NCBI RefSeq assembly: GCF_000430525.1
Contig: NZ_KE387157.1
Location: 62,538-126,537 of the forward strand
Direction: 5' to 3'
Source: Prevotella corporis DSM 18810 = JCM 8529
Lineage (GTDB): Bacteria > Bacteroidota > Bacteroidia > Bacteroidales > Bacteroidaceae
Length of the DNA: 64,000 nucleotides
Positions 53,422 through 62,365 of the stretch are shown here, in pieces (positions within the stretch are counted from its first letter, which is position 1; each line of letters opens with the position of its first letter). Below the pieces are notes generated by a model, which was not told the origin of the DNA, ran no database searches, and saw only the letters and a list, made by a program, of their open reading frames with translations. The position numbers and the translations under genes were made by a program.

Positions 53422-54946
53422 CTGTATAATTTCCTTTCTTGCGGAATCCTCCGCCTTTTCCTCCTTTATCGAACTTGCGTCCGCCTGGTTTGCGGTCGCC
53501 TCCATATCTCTTTCCTGACTTGAAGCCTCTTCTGTCGTTGAAGTCATCATCGTCGAAGTCGAACGATTTTCTGCGTCCTCCGCCACGGTTGTCGTTCTTG
53601 TCACGACGGCGACGGTCGTTGTTGAACCTGCCGTTGCCGAACGTGTCGTGCTCGAAGCTGTGGAAAGTGAACGACCTGATGTCACCTTCCTCGTTCTCTT
53701 CGGTGGCGTCGAGGCGCTTCTTGAACTCACGGTTTTTCTTGAAACGGTGCTTTTGTGCCATTTCAGCTTTCTCCTCTTCGGTCTTCACAATGCCACCTCC
53801 GGCTCGGAATTCGTCGAGTCTGCCGTCGAACAGCTGATATCTTCGGAACTCACATTCGAGCGATCCGTTATAGACAGGTATCTTGATGCTTGGCTTGAGT
53901 GCGATTTCGCGGAAGCATTCCTCACGATAGGAGAGTATCCACGCCTCGTTGCCCTTGAATTCGTGCTTGAGTCGTTCGCCAATCATTTTGTAAGTGCCGA
54001 GCAGATTGGGAGTGGAGATGCGCTCGCCATAGGGCGGATTCATCACAATCACACTCTTCTCTGACGGTTGGGTGAAGTCCTTGAAGTCCTTGTTCTCAAT
54101 GGTGATGATGCGTGAGAAGCCGCTTGCCGCCACGTTGTGCCTTGCTGTGTTGACCGCTTTCATATCGACGTCGTAGCCATAGATGTGGTGAGTGAACTCA
54201 CGCTCGGCCGAATCGTCGTTGTAGATGGTGTCGAAAAGCTCCTGATCGAAGTCGGGCCACTTCTCGAAGGCATATTCCTTGCGGAACACACCGGGTGAGA
54301 TGTTGCGTGCGATGAGAGCTGCCTCGATAGGAAGTGTTCCCGAACCGCACATCGGGTCGATGAAATCGGTCTCTCCCTTCCAACCCGTCATGAGTATCAT
54401 GCCAGCTGCGAGTACCTCGTTGAGGGGCGCTTCGACGCTCTCCTGACGGTAACCACGGCGGTGAAGCGACTCTCCGCTGGAGTCGAGCGACAGCGTCGCC
54501 TTGTCTTCGGCTATGTGTATGTTGAGTCGTATGTCAGGATTGCTGACCGATATATTAGGTCGCTCGCCTGTCAATTCACGGAACTGATCGACGATGGCGT
54601 CCTTCACCTTGTAGGTGACGAAGCGCGAGTTTTTGAACTCTTCGGAATAGACCACCGAGTCAACAGAGAATGTCTTTCCTTTGAGGATATATTTGCTCCA
54701 ATCAATCTTCTTCACCTCGTCGTACATGTCCTCTGCACTCTTCGCCTTGAAGTGGGCAATGGGCTTCAGCACACGGATGGCGGTGTGTAACTGGAAGTTA
54801 GCGCGATACATTAATTCCTTATCGCCAGTGAACGATACCATTCTGCGTCCTATCTGTACGTTGTTGGCACCCAGTTGGGTGAGCTCCTGCGCCAAGACTT
54901 GTTCAAGTCCCATAAAAGTCTTGGCAATGAGTTCAAATTCTTCCAT
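53411..54946 (-). CDS. THUMP-domain RNA methyltransferase (RlmL/RlmK-like)
   Basis: 511 residues. It has an N-terminal ferredoxin-like and THUMP region, then a Rossmann-fold methyltransferase with DPMCGSGTLPIEAAL (SAM-binding motif I/X), YGYDVDMKAVNTARHN, and the catalytic NPPYGERI, the N6/N2-guanine-type motif of 23S rRNA G2445 methyltransferases (RlmL). The C-terminal 110 residues are Lys/Arg/Gly/Asp-rich and disordered (RRRDKNDNRGGGRRKSFDFDDDDF), an RGG-like extension that should aid RNA binding. The last codons overlap the start of the DPP-IV gene. Confidence 0.88.
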   Translation of the reverse strand: MEEFELIAKTFMGLEQVLAQELTQLGANNVQIGRRMVSFTGDKELMYRANFQLHTAIRVLKPIAHFKAKSAEDMYDEVKKIDWSKYILKGKTFSVDSVVYSEEFKNSRFVTYKVKDAIVDQFRELTGERPNISVSNPDIRLNIHIAEDKATLSLDSSGESLHRRGYRQESVEAPLNEVLAAGMILMTGWKGETDFIDPMCGSGTLPIEAALIARNISPGVFRKEYAFEKWPDFDQELFDTIYNDDSAEREFTHHIYGYDVDMKAVNTARHNVAASGFSRIITIENKDFKDFTQPSEKSVIVMNPPYGERISTPNLLGTYKMIGERLKHEFKGNEAWILSYREECFREIALKPSIKIPVYNGSLECEFRRYQLFDGRLDEFRAGGGIVKTEEEKAEMAQKHRFKKNREFKKRLDATEENEEGDIRSFTFHSFEHDTFGNGRFNNDRRRRDKNDNRGGGRRKSFDFDDDDFNDRRGFKSGKRYGGDRKPGGRKFDKGGKGGGFRKKGNYTDED

Positions 54947-55399
54947 TAATCTTTAATCAATAAAATTTCCGGTCTCGGCCTTAATGCGTTGATTTTTCGG
55001 GCTGCGAGAGGGGGAGTTTCTGTTGTTTATATTGTTGTTTTTATTTATGATTTCTCAATTTTCCATAGTCTGAAAAGCAATGGAAGAGCATATGTACACG
55101 CGCCACAGGCCATCGCTCTCAGCGTCACTATCAGGCATCTGACACCTCCTGCGGGCATCGAACTCCAGCTACCACGGCTGGCGACTCCTTTCTTCGCTTA
55201 TATGTCATGACTGCTCATTATCTGTTACCAAATAAAATAACTTTGCAAAGATAATCAATTCTGTTGGAAAAACAATCCTCGTGCCTTCTTTTTTCTACTG
55301 ACGCCAACTAAATTGTACCACTGACGGAAATCGGTTGGCAATCAATACCAAACTGGCCGTAAACCAGCGCACGGCCGAAAGCAGTCCACCGAAGTCGGT

Positions 55400-55538
55400 C
55401 AGATGGTCCATGCCGATGCCACGGTGCGGCGGTCGTGCCTCGTTGCTGATGCGGAAGCCATGTGGGAATCCATCTTCGGCGACCGTTCGATGAGCGAGGG
55501 CGATTTCATGGAACGAGTAAAAAAACTTTACACCTAAG
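55400..55538 (+). pseudogene. Fragment of an unidentified coding sequence
   Basis: One frame reads VADAEAMWESIFGDRSMSEG then DFMERVKKLYT and stops, with amphipathic, protein-like composition. Upstream the same region continues in another frame, as if a frameshift occurred, and no start codon or full domain is present. I cannot assign it to a family. The surrounding gap 54947-55991 has no intact gene. Confidence 0.3.
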
Positions 55539-55594
55539 TCTTTTTCGCAATTCGCCTAACCATCTGTGTTTCAGCCGAATAACAATGACGCTGT

Positions 55595-55676
55595 AAAAGC
55601 TCACCTTTTACTGGGCAAAAGCTGACCTCTCGCACTGCGTTAGCTGACCTTTTGCACTGTGAAAGCTCATTTTTCG
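55595..55676. repeat. 22-bp repeat array F
   Basis: Units begin at 55595, 55617, 55639 and 55661 with exact 22-bp phase and the AGCTSACCT orientation (AAAAGCTCACCTTTT, AAAAGCTGACCTCTC, TTAGCTGACCTTTTG, GAAAGCTCATTTTTC). Confidence 0.85.
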
Positions 55677-55931
55677 TTCGGATAATTTTGAAATAATTTT
55701 ACAATTATCCTGACTGTCGTATTCGGAATTGACCAAATGATTGAAAGTCCATAAGAACGTGCAAAGCGATGATCTCAAATCGGTCATTCGACCAAACGTT
55801 CACTATCAGATGATGACAATATGGCGTCCCGCCTGATTTCATTTGCATTCTTTAGAAATCTCTGTGCGATTATCAATTAATCTAGCAACACTGTGGCTCA
55901 TCTTACTTTGACTTGCCAGTCTGATTGCTCA

Positions 55932-55967
55932 AAACAAAAAGGCTGAACCCCGGTGGGAGTTCAGCCT
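55932..55967 (-). terminator. Terminator of the C10 protease gene
   Basis: AGGCTGAAC (55940-55948) pairs with GTTCAGCCT (55959-55967); on the minus strand the stem is followed by TTTTTGTTTT. Confidence 0.75.
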
Positions 55968-55991
55968 AACACAAAATTAATACGAGCAATT

Positions 55992-58919
55992 TTATTTCAA
56001 TACAATCTTCTTTGTCACTGTTCCATCAACCGTTGCCACACGCAATACGTAGATTCCGTTTGCCAATGGCAAGCTGACGGTTGAACTTACGGCTGACGTT
56101 GAGAACACCTTAGCACCTGAAATGCTGTAAACGGCGATGTTACGGATGTTCTTAATGTCGCCGAAGTAGATGTTACGGCCGTCGAAAGTGAAATCGGCTG
56201 CTGATGCTCCGGTGGTATTTACATCGTCGATGCCTGCCGTAATGCCCAAGTAAATAACCTTCGTGTTTTCGCCACTCACGGTGATTTCTTCGCCACTCTT
56301 CTTGCCTTGCGGACGATATTCCATATAGAGGAGGTAAGCTCCGTTAGCGAGTGTAGTGGAAGGCTTATAATTGAAGACAAAGTCCTTTGACTCTCCTGCT
56401 GCCAAGCTGACAGCCTTCATGTAGGCAAGTGTACCTGCTCGGTAGGAAGCCGGACGGAAACGGATGTAGAACATTCCCTTAGTGGCTTCGCTTGCTTTCA
56501 GCGTAAACTTGATGTTCTTCACGCTTGTTCCTTGTTTCCACTCTATACTCGGAACTTCGAATGCGGTTGCGGTGAGTGGAAGGGCATTGTTCGCTTTCAC
56601 TTCAATGATGCAATCCTCAAAAGTGCCTTCCATCGGGTATTCCGTGTCCTTATATACGAAATAGGGCAACAACTTGTATTTGCCCGGATTCAAATCCGTA
56701 CGGACATAATACATTGGATCTTTACGTTCCTGTTGTTTGAATGTTTGTGCATCGAGACGGATGAAGTCGCGAGTTTCCTCCTCGTTCTCTACATTCTGCA
56801 CCTTGAGCAAGAGGTTCACCGTTCCTTCCAATCCATAGTTGCGAACAGGGTGTGTGAAGAGCACTTTGTCGCCCTGCACAATTTCGTTCTCGTTTGCACC
56901 GCTGCTGAGCCATGCAAAGTTCCCCAATTGGCGGATAACCGGTATTTGGGCCGCTTTCTTGACTTCAAGGATAGTTTCGCCCACGAGGTCTTCCTTGAAT
57001 GGATATTGTTCGAAGTCGGCACCTGCCGGAGCTTTTGGCTTTGCTTTATCGAAAGCGATTACTTTATACTTGCCTTCGGGCATGTCTGCCGGAAGATTGA
57101 TGAGCAGGCTGAGTTCTTTTTCGCTACTGTCATAGACGTTATTGAGTTTCTCATCAGCCTCGTGCAGATAGTAAACCTTCGAGGGGTCGTCGATGGAAGT
57201 GAACTTCAGCCATACGCGTGTAACGTAATAATCGGTTGAATTGTTGCGGATGTGCACTTTGAAACAGCCACTTCCTCCGGCATAAAGCGTTCCATCGGGT
57301 GTTATCTTATCAAGCAATGTCACGTCAGGTATCGGCTTATGCTGGTCAACGGCGATGATTTTGCCGTCCTTCACCGTTGCGATGGCATAGTTGGGGAGGC
57401 TGTTCGGTGCGAGGACAATGTTCCAATCCTCCGTTCCTTTGGCTTTCACCGCATAGATAATCTTATAGTCATTGCCGTCAGCCACACCGGGTACATTGAC
57501 CGAGCAATCCTGCATCTTAGCCCAATCGCCATTGGTCAGCGGCTTCTTGTCGAGGTTCACGCCCTTTACGTTCAGGGGTTGCTCCTTAAGATTGGCAACA
57601 ATCTTTCCATCTTTGTTAATGAGCACTGCGGCGATGACACCGTCGAAGTCGTCGCAATCGTGGTTGCTGATGATGGACATGCACTGTATGCCGGTGGAAA
57701 GGAGTGTTGCTGTGAAGCGCGTATCGCAATAGATGTCCCATGAGCGTTTGCTGCCTTCCACGGGTTTCTGTATGCCCGTGATGATTTCCTGTTGCAGATT
57801 GTAACCTCCGCCGTTGGCACCGATGCCGAGGTCGTAGGGGTTCAGCGCGTTCACGAGGAAGTAGCCGTTGCTCTTGCCATACCATCCCCAGTTGATGTGC
57901 ACGTAGTCTTGGTCGTCGTAACCATCGCAAACGTAGGCGTGTCCGCCCTGTCCGTCCTCATTTGAGGCACTGTAGAACACGGGGCGTTTTGCGTTGAGTT
58001 CTGCCTTAATCATGTCCATCCACTCTTTGGTGCTGAAATATTCGCGTTTCTTGTAGGCAATGGCTTTGTCGTAGCCGAAGTAATTGACGAGCGCACCTGT
58101 AACAGCTTGCGAGAAAGCGCCACTGCCTGCAGGTGCGAACGACATGTGAACCGATACGGCAGCCTGATAACTGAGCGTTGCCACCTGTTTGTTCTGTTCG
58201 GCATTGGCATTGTCTTTTTCGAGCCATCCTGGCATATTGTTCCAATCATAGGTGGTTGTGCCAAAGTTAGCGGTGAGGTCTTGTCCGATATTACTCGTAT
58301 AAGTTAGTTCGCCAATGCCTTGTGCGGGCCAACGATGGTAGCGCATAATTTGTGCCATTGCCGTTGCCACGCAACCCACGAAATAATGCTTTGTCTTCGC
58401 TTCGGCGGTGTAGGTGGGCATCATGCCGTTGAAGGGCGCATCCTGTCCCCATTGTATTCCTTCCTCGTCGAGGAGCGGAGAAACAACGACATTTCCCTTT
58501 GTCGGGTTGGCATCTGGGATGTGGGGAGCACGGCGCGCAGCGTTGGCTGGTGCATTCTCAACAAGGCGGGCAAACATCTGAAGCATTGTCACGATGTTGC
58601 TGGGCGCATTCTCCATTTCAAATGAGCCAGTGTCGCTGTAACCGATGATCTGTCCGATTGCATCGTCACCAGATACGATGACAAAGCCTTGGCTGTTGTC
58701 AGCATTATAAACATAGAAAGGAGCAAATTCCTTATCGGTGCTCTTACTAAGTCTGAGTTTTGCTGGAATGGCGGCAAAGCGTGCTTTCGCACTTCGGTGC
58801 ATCTGTCTTGTCATGAACTTCTGCGCTATTTGCTGTGCCTCTGTCTTTGACACCTTGCCGGCAAATGAAGGTACGGCCAGTATCAAGAACAACAGTAATA
58901 GATTTAATGTTCTTTTCAT
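55992..58919 (-). CDS. Secreted C10-family cysteine protease (interpain-like) with C-terminal sorting domain
   Basis: 975 residues. Signal peptide (MKRTLNLLLLFLILAVPSFA), Spi-type propeptide (about 25-140) typical of streptopain zymogens, then a C10 catalytic domain with Cys183 (YFVGCVATAMAQIMRYHRWP), His327 (GGHAYVCDGYDD) and the downstream HINWGWYGKSNGYF. Several Ig/beta-sandwich segments follow. The last 75 residues end VYSISGAKVF...GIYVLRV...KKIVLK, as in type IX secretion sorting domains. It resembles Prevotella interpain A, which degrades haem proteins and complement. Substrate is inferred. Confidence 0.9.
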   Translation of the reverse strand: MKRTLNLLLLFLILAVPSFAGKVSKTEAQQIAQKFMTRQMHRSAKARFAAIPAKLRLSKSTDKEFAPFYVYNADNSQGFVIVSGDDAIGQIIGYSDTGSFEMENAPSNIVTMLQMFARLVENAPANAARRAPHIPDANPTKGNVVVSPLLDEEGIQWGQDAPFNGMMPTYTAEAKTKHYFVGCVATAMAQIMRYHRWPAQGIGELTYTSNIGQDLTANFGTTTYDWNNMPGWLEKDNANAEQNKQVATLSYQAAVSVHMSFAPAGSGAFSQAVTGALVNYFGYDKAIAYKKREYFSTKEWMDMIKAELNAKRPVFYSASNEDGQGGHAYVCDGYDDQDYVHINWGWYGKSNGYFLVNALNPYDLGIGANGGGYNLQQEIITGIQKPVEGSKRSWDIYCDTRFTATLLSTGIQCMSIISNHDCDDFDGVIAAVLINKDGKIVANLKEQPLNVKGVNLDKKPLTNGDWAKMQDCSVNVPGVADGNDYKIIYAVKAKGTEDWNIVLAPNSLPNYAIATVKDGKIIAVDQHKPIPDVTLLDKITPDGTLYAGGSGCFKVHIRNNSTDYYVTRVWLKFTSIDDPSKVYYLHEADEKLNNVYDSSEKELSLLINLPADMPEGKYKVIAFDKAKPKAPAGADFEQYPFKEDLVGETILEVKKAAQIPVIRQLGNFAWLSSGANENEIVQGDKVLFTHPVRNYGLEGTVNLLLKVQNVENEEETRDFIRLDAQTFKQQERKDPMYYVRTDLNPGKYKLLPYFVYKDTEYPMEGTFEDCIIEVKANNALPLTATAFEVPSIEWKQGTSVKNIKFTLKASEATKGMFYIRFRPASYRAGTLAYMKAVSLAAGESKDFVFNYKPSTTLANGAYLLYMEYRPQGKKSGEEITVSGENTKVIYLGITAGIDDVNTTGASAADFTFDGRNIYFGDIKNIRNIAVYSISGAKVFSTSAVSSTVSLPLANGIYVLRVATVDGTVTKKIVLK

Positions 58920-59019
58920 TGCTTGGTTTATATTAAAGTTTAACTTGTGTCATGTCTGTCATGTTCAGAAATAGGTCTTCAGGCTGAGGTTTTTCACCTT
59001 AATAGATTACTTAATTGCA

Positions 59020-59027
59020 CAAATTTA
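59020..59027 (-). promoter_or_regulatory. -7 box for the C10 protease gene
   Basis: TAAATTTG on the minus strand about 100 nt upstream of the protease start. The 58920-59274 gap carries divergent promoters only. Confidence 0.5.
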
Positions 59028-59234
59028 GAGTTTTTATTCATGACTTACCCTATATTTTGAGTATTTTTTACGCTAATAACGTATTTTAACGAAGCCGTTC
59101 CCTATTCCTTATGCACGTCCTTTGAGGTTGAAACATATCTCATCAGCCTGATTTTATGTACCATAGATGCCTCTTCTTGCAAGATTGCATCATATAATAT
59201 ACGGTTTAAACATAGAAATCTCATAGTTTTTGCG

Positions 59235-59242
59235 TAACTTTG
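59235..59242 (+). promoter_or_regulatory. -7 box for the Mrp-family gene
   Basis: TAACTTTG 32 nt before the ATG at 59275. It lies inside the longer frame from 59230, which supports the later start. Confidence 0.55.
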
Positions 59243-59274
59243 CAACAGTTCTGTACAAACAAAGCAATATTGAA

Positions 59275-60381
59275 ATGATGACATTATATCCAAAACTGAT
59301 TACCGACGCACTGGCGAAGGTGGTCTATCCAGGAACAAAGAAGAACCTCGTTGATAGCGAAATGGTGGGTGATGACATCCGTATTGACGGGATGAAGGTT
59401 AGCTTCACGCTGATTTTCCCACGCGAGACCGACCCATTCATGAAGTCAACGCTCAAGGCCGCCGAGGCACAGATACATTATTCTATAAGCAAAGATGTGG
59501 AAGTAACGATTCAAACCGAGTTCAAGTCGGCACCAAGGCCAGAGGTCGGCAAGTTGTTGCCACAGGTGAAGAACGTCATCGCTGTGAGTTCAGGCAAGGG
59601 CGGTGTGGGAAAGAGCACCGTTTCGGCCAATCTGGCCATCGCTCTGGCACGTCTGGGCTACAAAGTCGGACTTCTCGACACCGATATCTTCGGTCCGAGC
59701 ATGCCGAAGATGTTCGGTGTGGAGGGCGAACGTCCGTATGGCGTCGAAAAAGATGGGCGACAGCTGATCGAACCCATCGAGAAGTATGGTGTGAAGTTGC
59801 TTTCCGTAGGCTTCTTCGTCAACCCCGATACGGCGACACTGTGGCGAGGGGGAATGGCTTCTAATGCTTTGAAACAGCTGATAGCAGATGCCAACTGGGG
59901 AGAGCTCGACTATTTCATCCTCGACACTCCGCCAGGAACGAGCGACATTCACCTCACGCTCCTTCAGACCCTTGCCATCACCGGCGCAGTAATTGTCTCC
60001 ACACCGCAGAAGGTGGCCCTTGCCGATGCAAGAAAGGGCATAGACATGTACCGAAACGAGAAAGTCAACGTGCCTATACTCGGCCTTGTGGAGAACATGG
60101 CTTGGTTTACGCCAGCCGAGTTGCCAGAGAACAAGTACTATATCTTCGGAAAGGATGGGGCAAAGAAACTCGCCGAGGAGATGGATTGTCCGCTTTTGGC
60201 ACAGATTCCCATTGTTCAGAGCATTTGTGAGAACGGAGATAATGGGGAACCGTCAGCCACCCACATCGAAACGGCGACCGGACAGGCCTTCATCAGTCTG
60301 GCACAGGCTGTGGTGACTGTCGTAAACCGCCGCAATAAGGAGAAAGCTCCGACTAAAATCGTGCATGTGAGCCAAAAATAA
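59275..60381 (+). CDS. Mrp/ApbC-family Fe-S cluster carrier ATPase
   Basis: 368 residues from the ATGATG at 59275. An N-terminal MIP18/DUF59-like domain (ITDALAKVVYPGTKKNLVDS) is followed by a P-loop NTPase with the deviant Walker A SSGKGGVGKST, switch region DTDIFGPSMP and DTPPGTSDIH. Mrp proteins carry Fe-S clusters to apo-enzymes. The CxxC that binds the cluster in many homologues (VENM..F.C..C) is replaced here by AWFTPAELPENKYYIFG with no Cys, a variant that, as far as I recall, is usual in Bacteroidota. Cluster carriage therefore needs other ligands. Confidence 0.9.
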   Translation: MMTLYPKLITDALAKVVYPGTKKNLVDSEMVGDDIRIDGMKVSFTLIFPRETDPFMKSTLKAAEAQIHYSISKDVEVTIQTEFKSAPRPEVGKLLPQVKNVIAVSSGKGGVGKSTVSANLAIALARLGYKVGLLDTDIFGPSMPKMFGVEGERPYGVEKDGRQLIEPIEKYGVKLLSVGFFVNPDTATLWRGGMASNALKQLIADANWGELDYFILDTPPGTSDIHLTLLQTLAITGAVIVSTPQKVALADARKGIDMYRNEKVNVPILGLVENMAWFTPAELPENKYYIFGKDGAKKLAEEMDCPLLAQIPIVQSICENGDNGEPSATHIETATGQAFISLAQAVVTVVNRRNKEKAPTKIVHVSQK

Positions 60382-60613
60382 CTGCGCTTTCCGAGTCCGA
60401 TAACCGAGCATTCACTCCTGTGAGCTGAAGTAACCATATATATAAGGTGGCAAAAACGATGCCGTCAGCTGACAAACCGACTGCTGACATTGTAGGAATG
60501 ATGCGGTGATTCAGGACTTATCGGGAAAAGTCAAGTGATGATTTTTCATCGAATATTCCAGTTCCCATATTATAATAAGGTGTAAACAACAAAGTTTCAG
60601 ATTTGAAATCATG

Positions 60614-60660
60614 AGGCGACCGCTCCCCCTTCACAGTCCGAGAAGGAGGAGCGATCGCCT
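60614..60660 (+). terminator. Terminator downstream of the Mrp-family gene
   Basis: AGGCGACCGCTCCCCCTT (60614-60631) pairs, with a few mismatches, with AAGGAGGAGCGATCGCCT (60643-60660), followed by TATTTATT. It lies 230 nt after the stop. Confidence 0.7.
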
Positions 60661-60867
60661 TATTTATTAGTCATTTCATCGTCGTTGAGCGTCATTCAAC
60701 CACGATTGTCCGATGAATATCAACTCAACGAACACTCATTCCGACACCCTAGCTGCCCAAAGCCACTCCGTCTTACCATTTGTAAGCCATTCAAACCTTA
60801 GTCTATCAATCTGTTTTCTTGTGTTAAATAAACTTGACAGAATGCATTACTCATTATCTTTTTATCT

Positions 60868-60875
60868 ATATTTGC
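60868..60875 (+). promoter_or_regulatory. -7 box ahead of the small ORF
   Basis: TATATTTG, about 70 nt upstream of the ATG at 60945. I see no convincing -33 box. Confidence 0.4.
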
Positions 60876-60944
60876 AGTAATCTATTCGCTACGAAACAAG
60901 AAAAAGCGTGTTTTGTAAAAGTGGAACCATAAAAATAGGACATT

Positions 60945-61085
60945 ATGAAGAAAGACCTGTTGAGAAAATTGCTGGCCGCCGCCAGCAAGGACGGCACCAT
61001 CGAGCACGTCATATCGGGGCATCAATCCACAGGGCTGCCAAGTGTTATCGTTCAAACGGCCGACCTCCGAGGAGCGCAACCATGA
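60945..61085 (+). CDS. Small ORF, 46 codons, doubtful
   Basis: Reads [20 protein letters not shown] then [21 protein letters not shown] and stops. The basic, amphipathic start is protein-like and a promoter-like box lies upstream. I recognise no family, and it may be the start of a decayed gene, because no further coding is seen in the rest of the gap 60382-61453. Confidence 0.3.
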   Translation: MKKDLLRKLLAAASKDGTIEHVISGHQSTGLPSVIVQTADLRGAQP

Positions 61086-61374
61086 CTATTTGTGACGACT
61101 ACAGAAGAACGTGCCCGAAAGAGCTCGCATAGGCATCCTCAACCGCCCAACTTTCCCTGCGACAGACAACCCGTCTGTTCCCGTCAATGATGGATCGACG
61201 AAGTGCCATGATACGATTTTCAGCATTTTCAGGGTGATTCACCGTTATTCGTTATCTCATCCATGTGGGCGGAAACAGACTGCAATGCTGTCAGCACAAC
61301 CGTACTTTCATCGCCAACCAGTAGCTGGACGGGCAAGAAATGATGAAAAATCAATCAGAAAATCAAAAAAATCT

Positions 61375-61404
61375 TTGTGAAATAAATACCTTTTTGTAAC
61401 TTTG
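61375..61404 (+). promoter_or_regulatory. Promoter of the ptb-buk operon
   Basis: TTTG at 61375-61378, 18-nt spacer, TAACTTTG at 61397-61404, 50 nt before the ATG at 61454. Confidence 0.65.
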
Positions 61405-61453
61405 CGTTTACTTAAAAAATCTGTATTCCATTATAAATCTAACATAAGCATCA

Positions 61454-62365
61454 ATGACAAGACCAACCAAACCCATTGAAGATTTCAACCAGTTGGTGGA
61501 ATATCTGAATGAGAAAAAGATTCAAAAGAATGTTGCTGTGGCATGGCCCGAAGACGAACACACACGCGAAGCCGTTGAAATGGCGGGCAAAACTGGTTTC
61601 CTGAAACCTATTCTCGTAGGTTCAAAACAGACACAAGAAAAATACGAAGGCCAGTTCGAGACCATCTTAGCCGACGACCCAGCCGACGCTTCGGCAAAAG
61701 CCGTGGAGTTGGTGCGCAACGGACGCACACAAGTGCTTATGAAGGGTTTTGTCAACACCGACGTACTCCTGCGTGCCGTGCTCAACAAGGAGACGGGTAT
61801 CCTGCCAAAAGGCCGGATTCTCACCCACGTAACGGCAGCCAAAATATCAACCTACCACAAACTGCTCTTCTTCACCGACCCAGCAGTCATCCCATATCCT
61901 ACACAAGAACAGCGCATGGCGCAGATTGAATACATCGCCGACATGTGCCACAAATTCCACATTCCACAACCCAAAATTTCGCTTATCCACTGCACAGAGA
62001 AGGTTGACGAGCGCCATTTCCCGTTCACCGAGGGCTACATGGAACTCAAACAGATGGCCAAAGACGGCAAATTCGGCAACTGTATCGTAGATGGGCCGCT
62101 TGATCTCAAGACTTCCTGCTCGGCGGAGGCCCTCAACGCCAAGAAACTGGAATCGCCAATAGGAGGCGAGGCCGATGCACTCATATTCCCAGACATCGAG
62201 GCTGGCAACGTATTCTACAAGGCTATTACGCTCTTTGCTCAGACAGAGACGGCAGCCGTTCTACAAGGAACCCTCGCTCCCGTAGTATTGCCGAGTCGAG
62301 GCGACACCGTCAAGTCGAAGTTCTATAGTCTGGCACTCGCCACAATGATATCAACCGAAAAATGA
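61454..62365 (+). CDS. ptb: Phosphate butyryltransferase
   Basis: 303 residues of the phosphate acetyl/butyryltransferase family, which exchanges phosphate for CoA on butyryl-CoA. VAVAWPEDEHTREAVEMA and GFLKPILVGS at the N-terminus, VLMKGFVNTDVLLRAVLN in the middle, and FPDIEAGNVFYKAI (the conserved acyl-phosphate motif) near the C-terminus. It is shorter than acetate Pta and is followed by butyrate kinase, which decides the butyryl reading. Its TGA overlaps the buk start region (ATGA), so translation is coupled. Confidence 0.88.
   Translation: MTRPTKPIEDFNQLVEYLNEKKIQKNVAVAWPEDEHTREAVEMAGKTGFLKPILVGSKQTQEKYEGQFETILADDPADASAKAVELVRNGRTQVLMKGFVNTDVLLRAVLNKETGILPKGRILTHVTAAKISTYHKLLFFTDPAVIPYPTQEQRMAQIEYIADMCHKFHIPQPKISLIHCTEKVDERHFPFTEGYMELKQMAKDGKFGNCIVDGPLDLKTSCSAEALNAKKLESPIGGEADALIFPDIEAGNVFYKAITLFAQTETAAVLQGTLAPVVLPSRGDTVKSKFYSLALATMISTEK

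Noticed and set aside
53422..53730. N-terminal extension of the DPP-IV-type peptidase
   Set aside because: The 103 extra residues are Ser/Thr/Arg-rich and lie over the methyltransferase tail; the internal ATG gives a proper signal peptide.
55083..55200. Possible tRNA-like sequence (GGGCATCGAACTCC)
   Set aside because: I could not fold an acceptor stem, anticodon loop and TψC arm together from it.
54989..55210. A 73-residue plus-strand frame
   Set aside because: No promoter, no domain and mixed composition; there is no support for coding.
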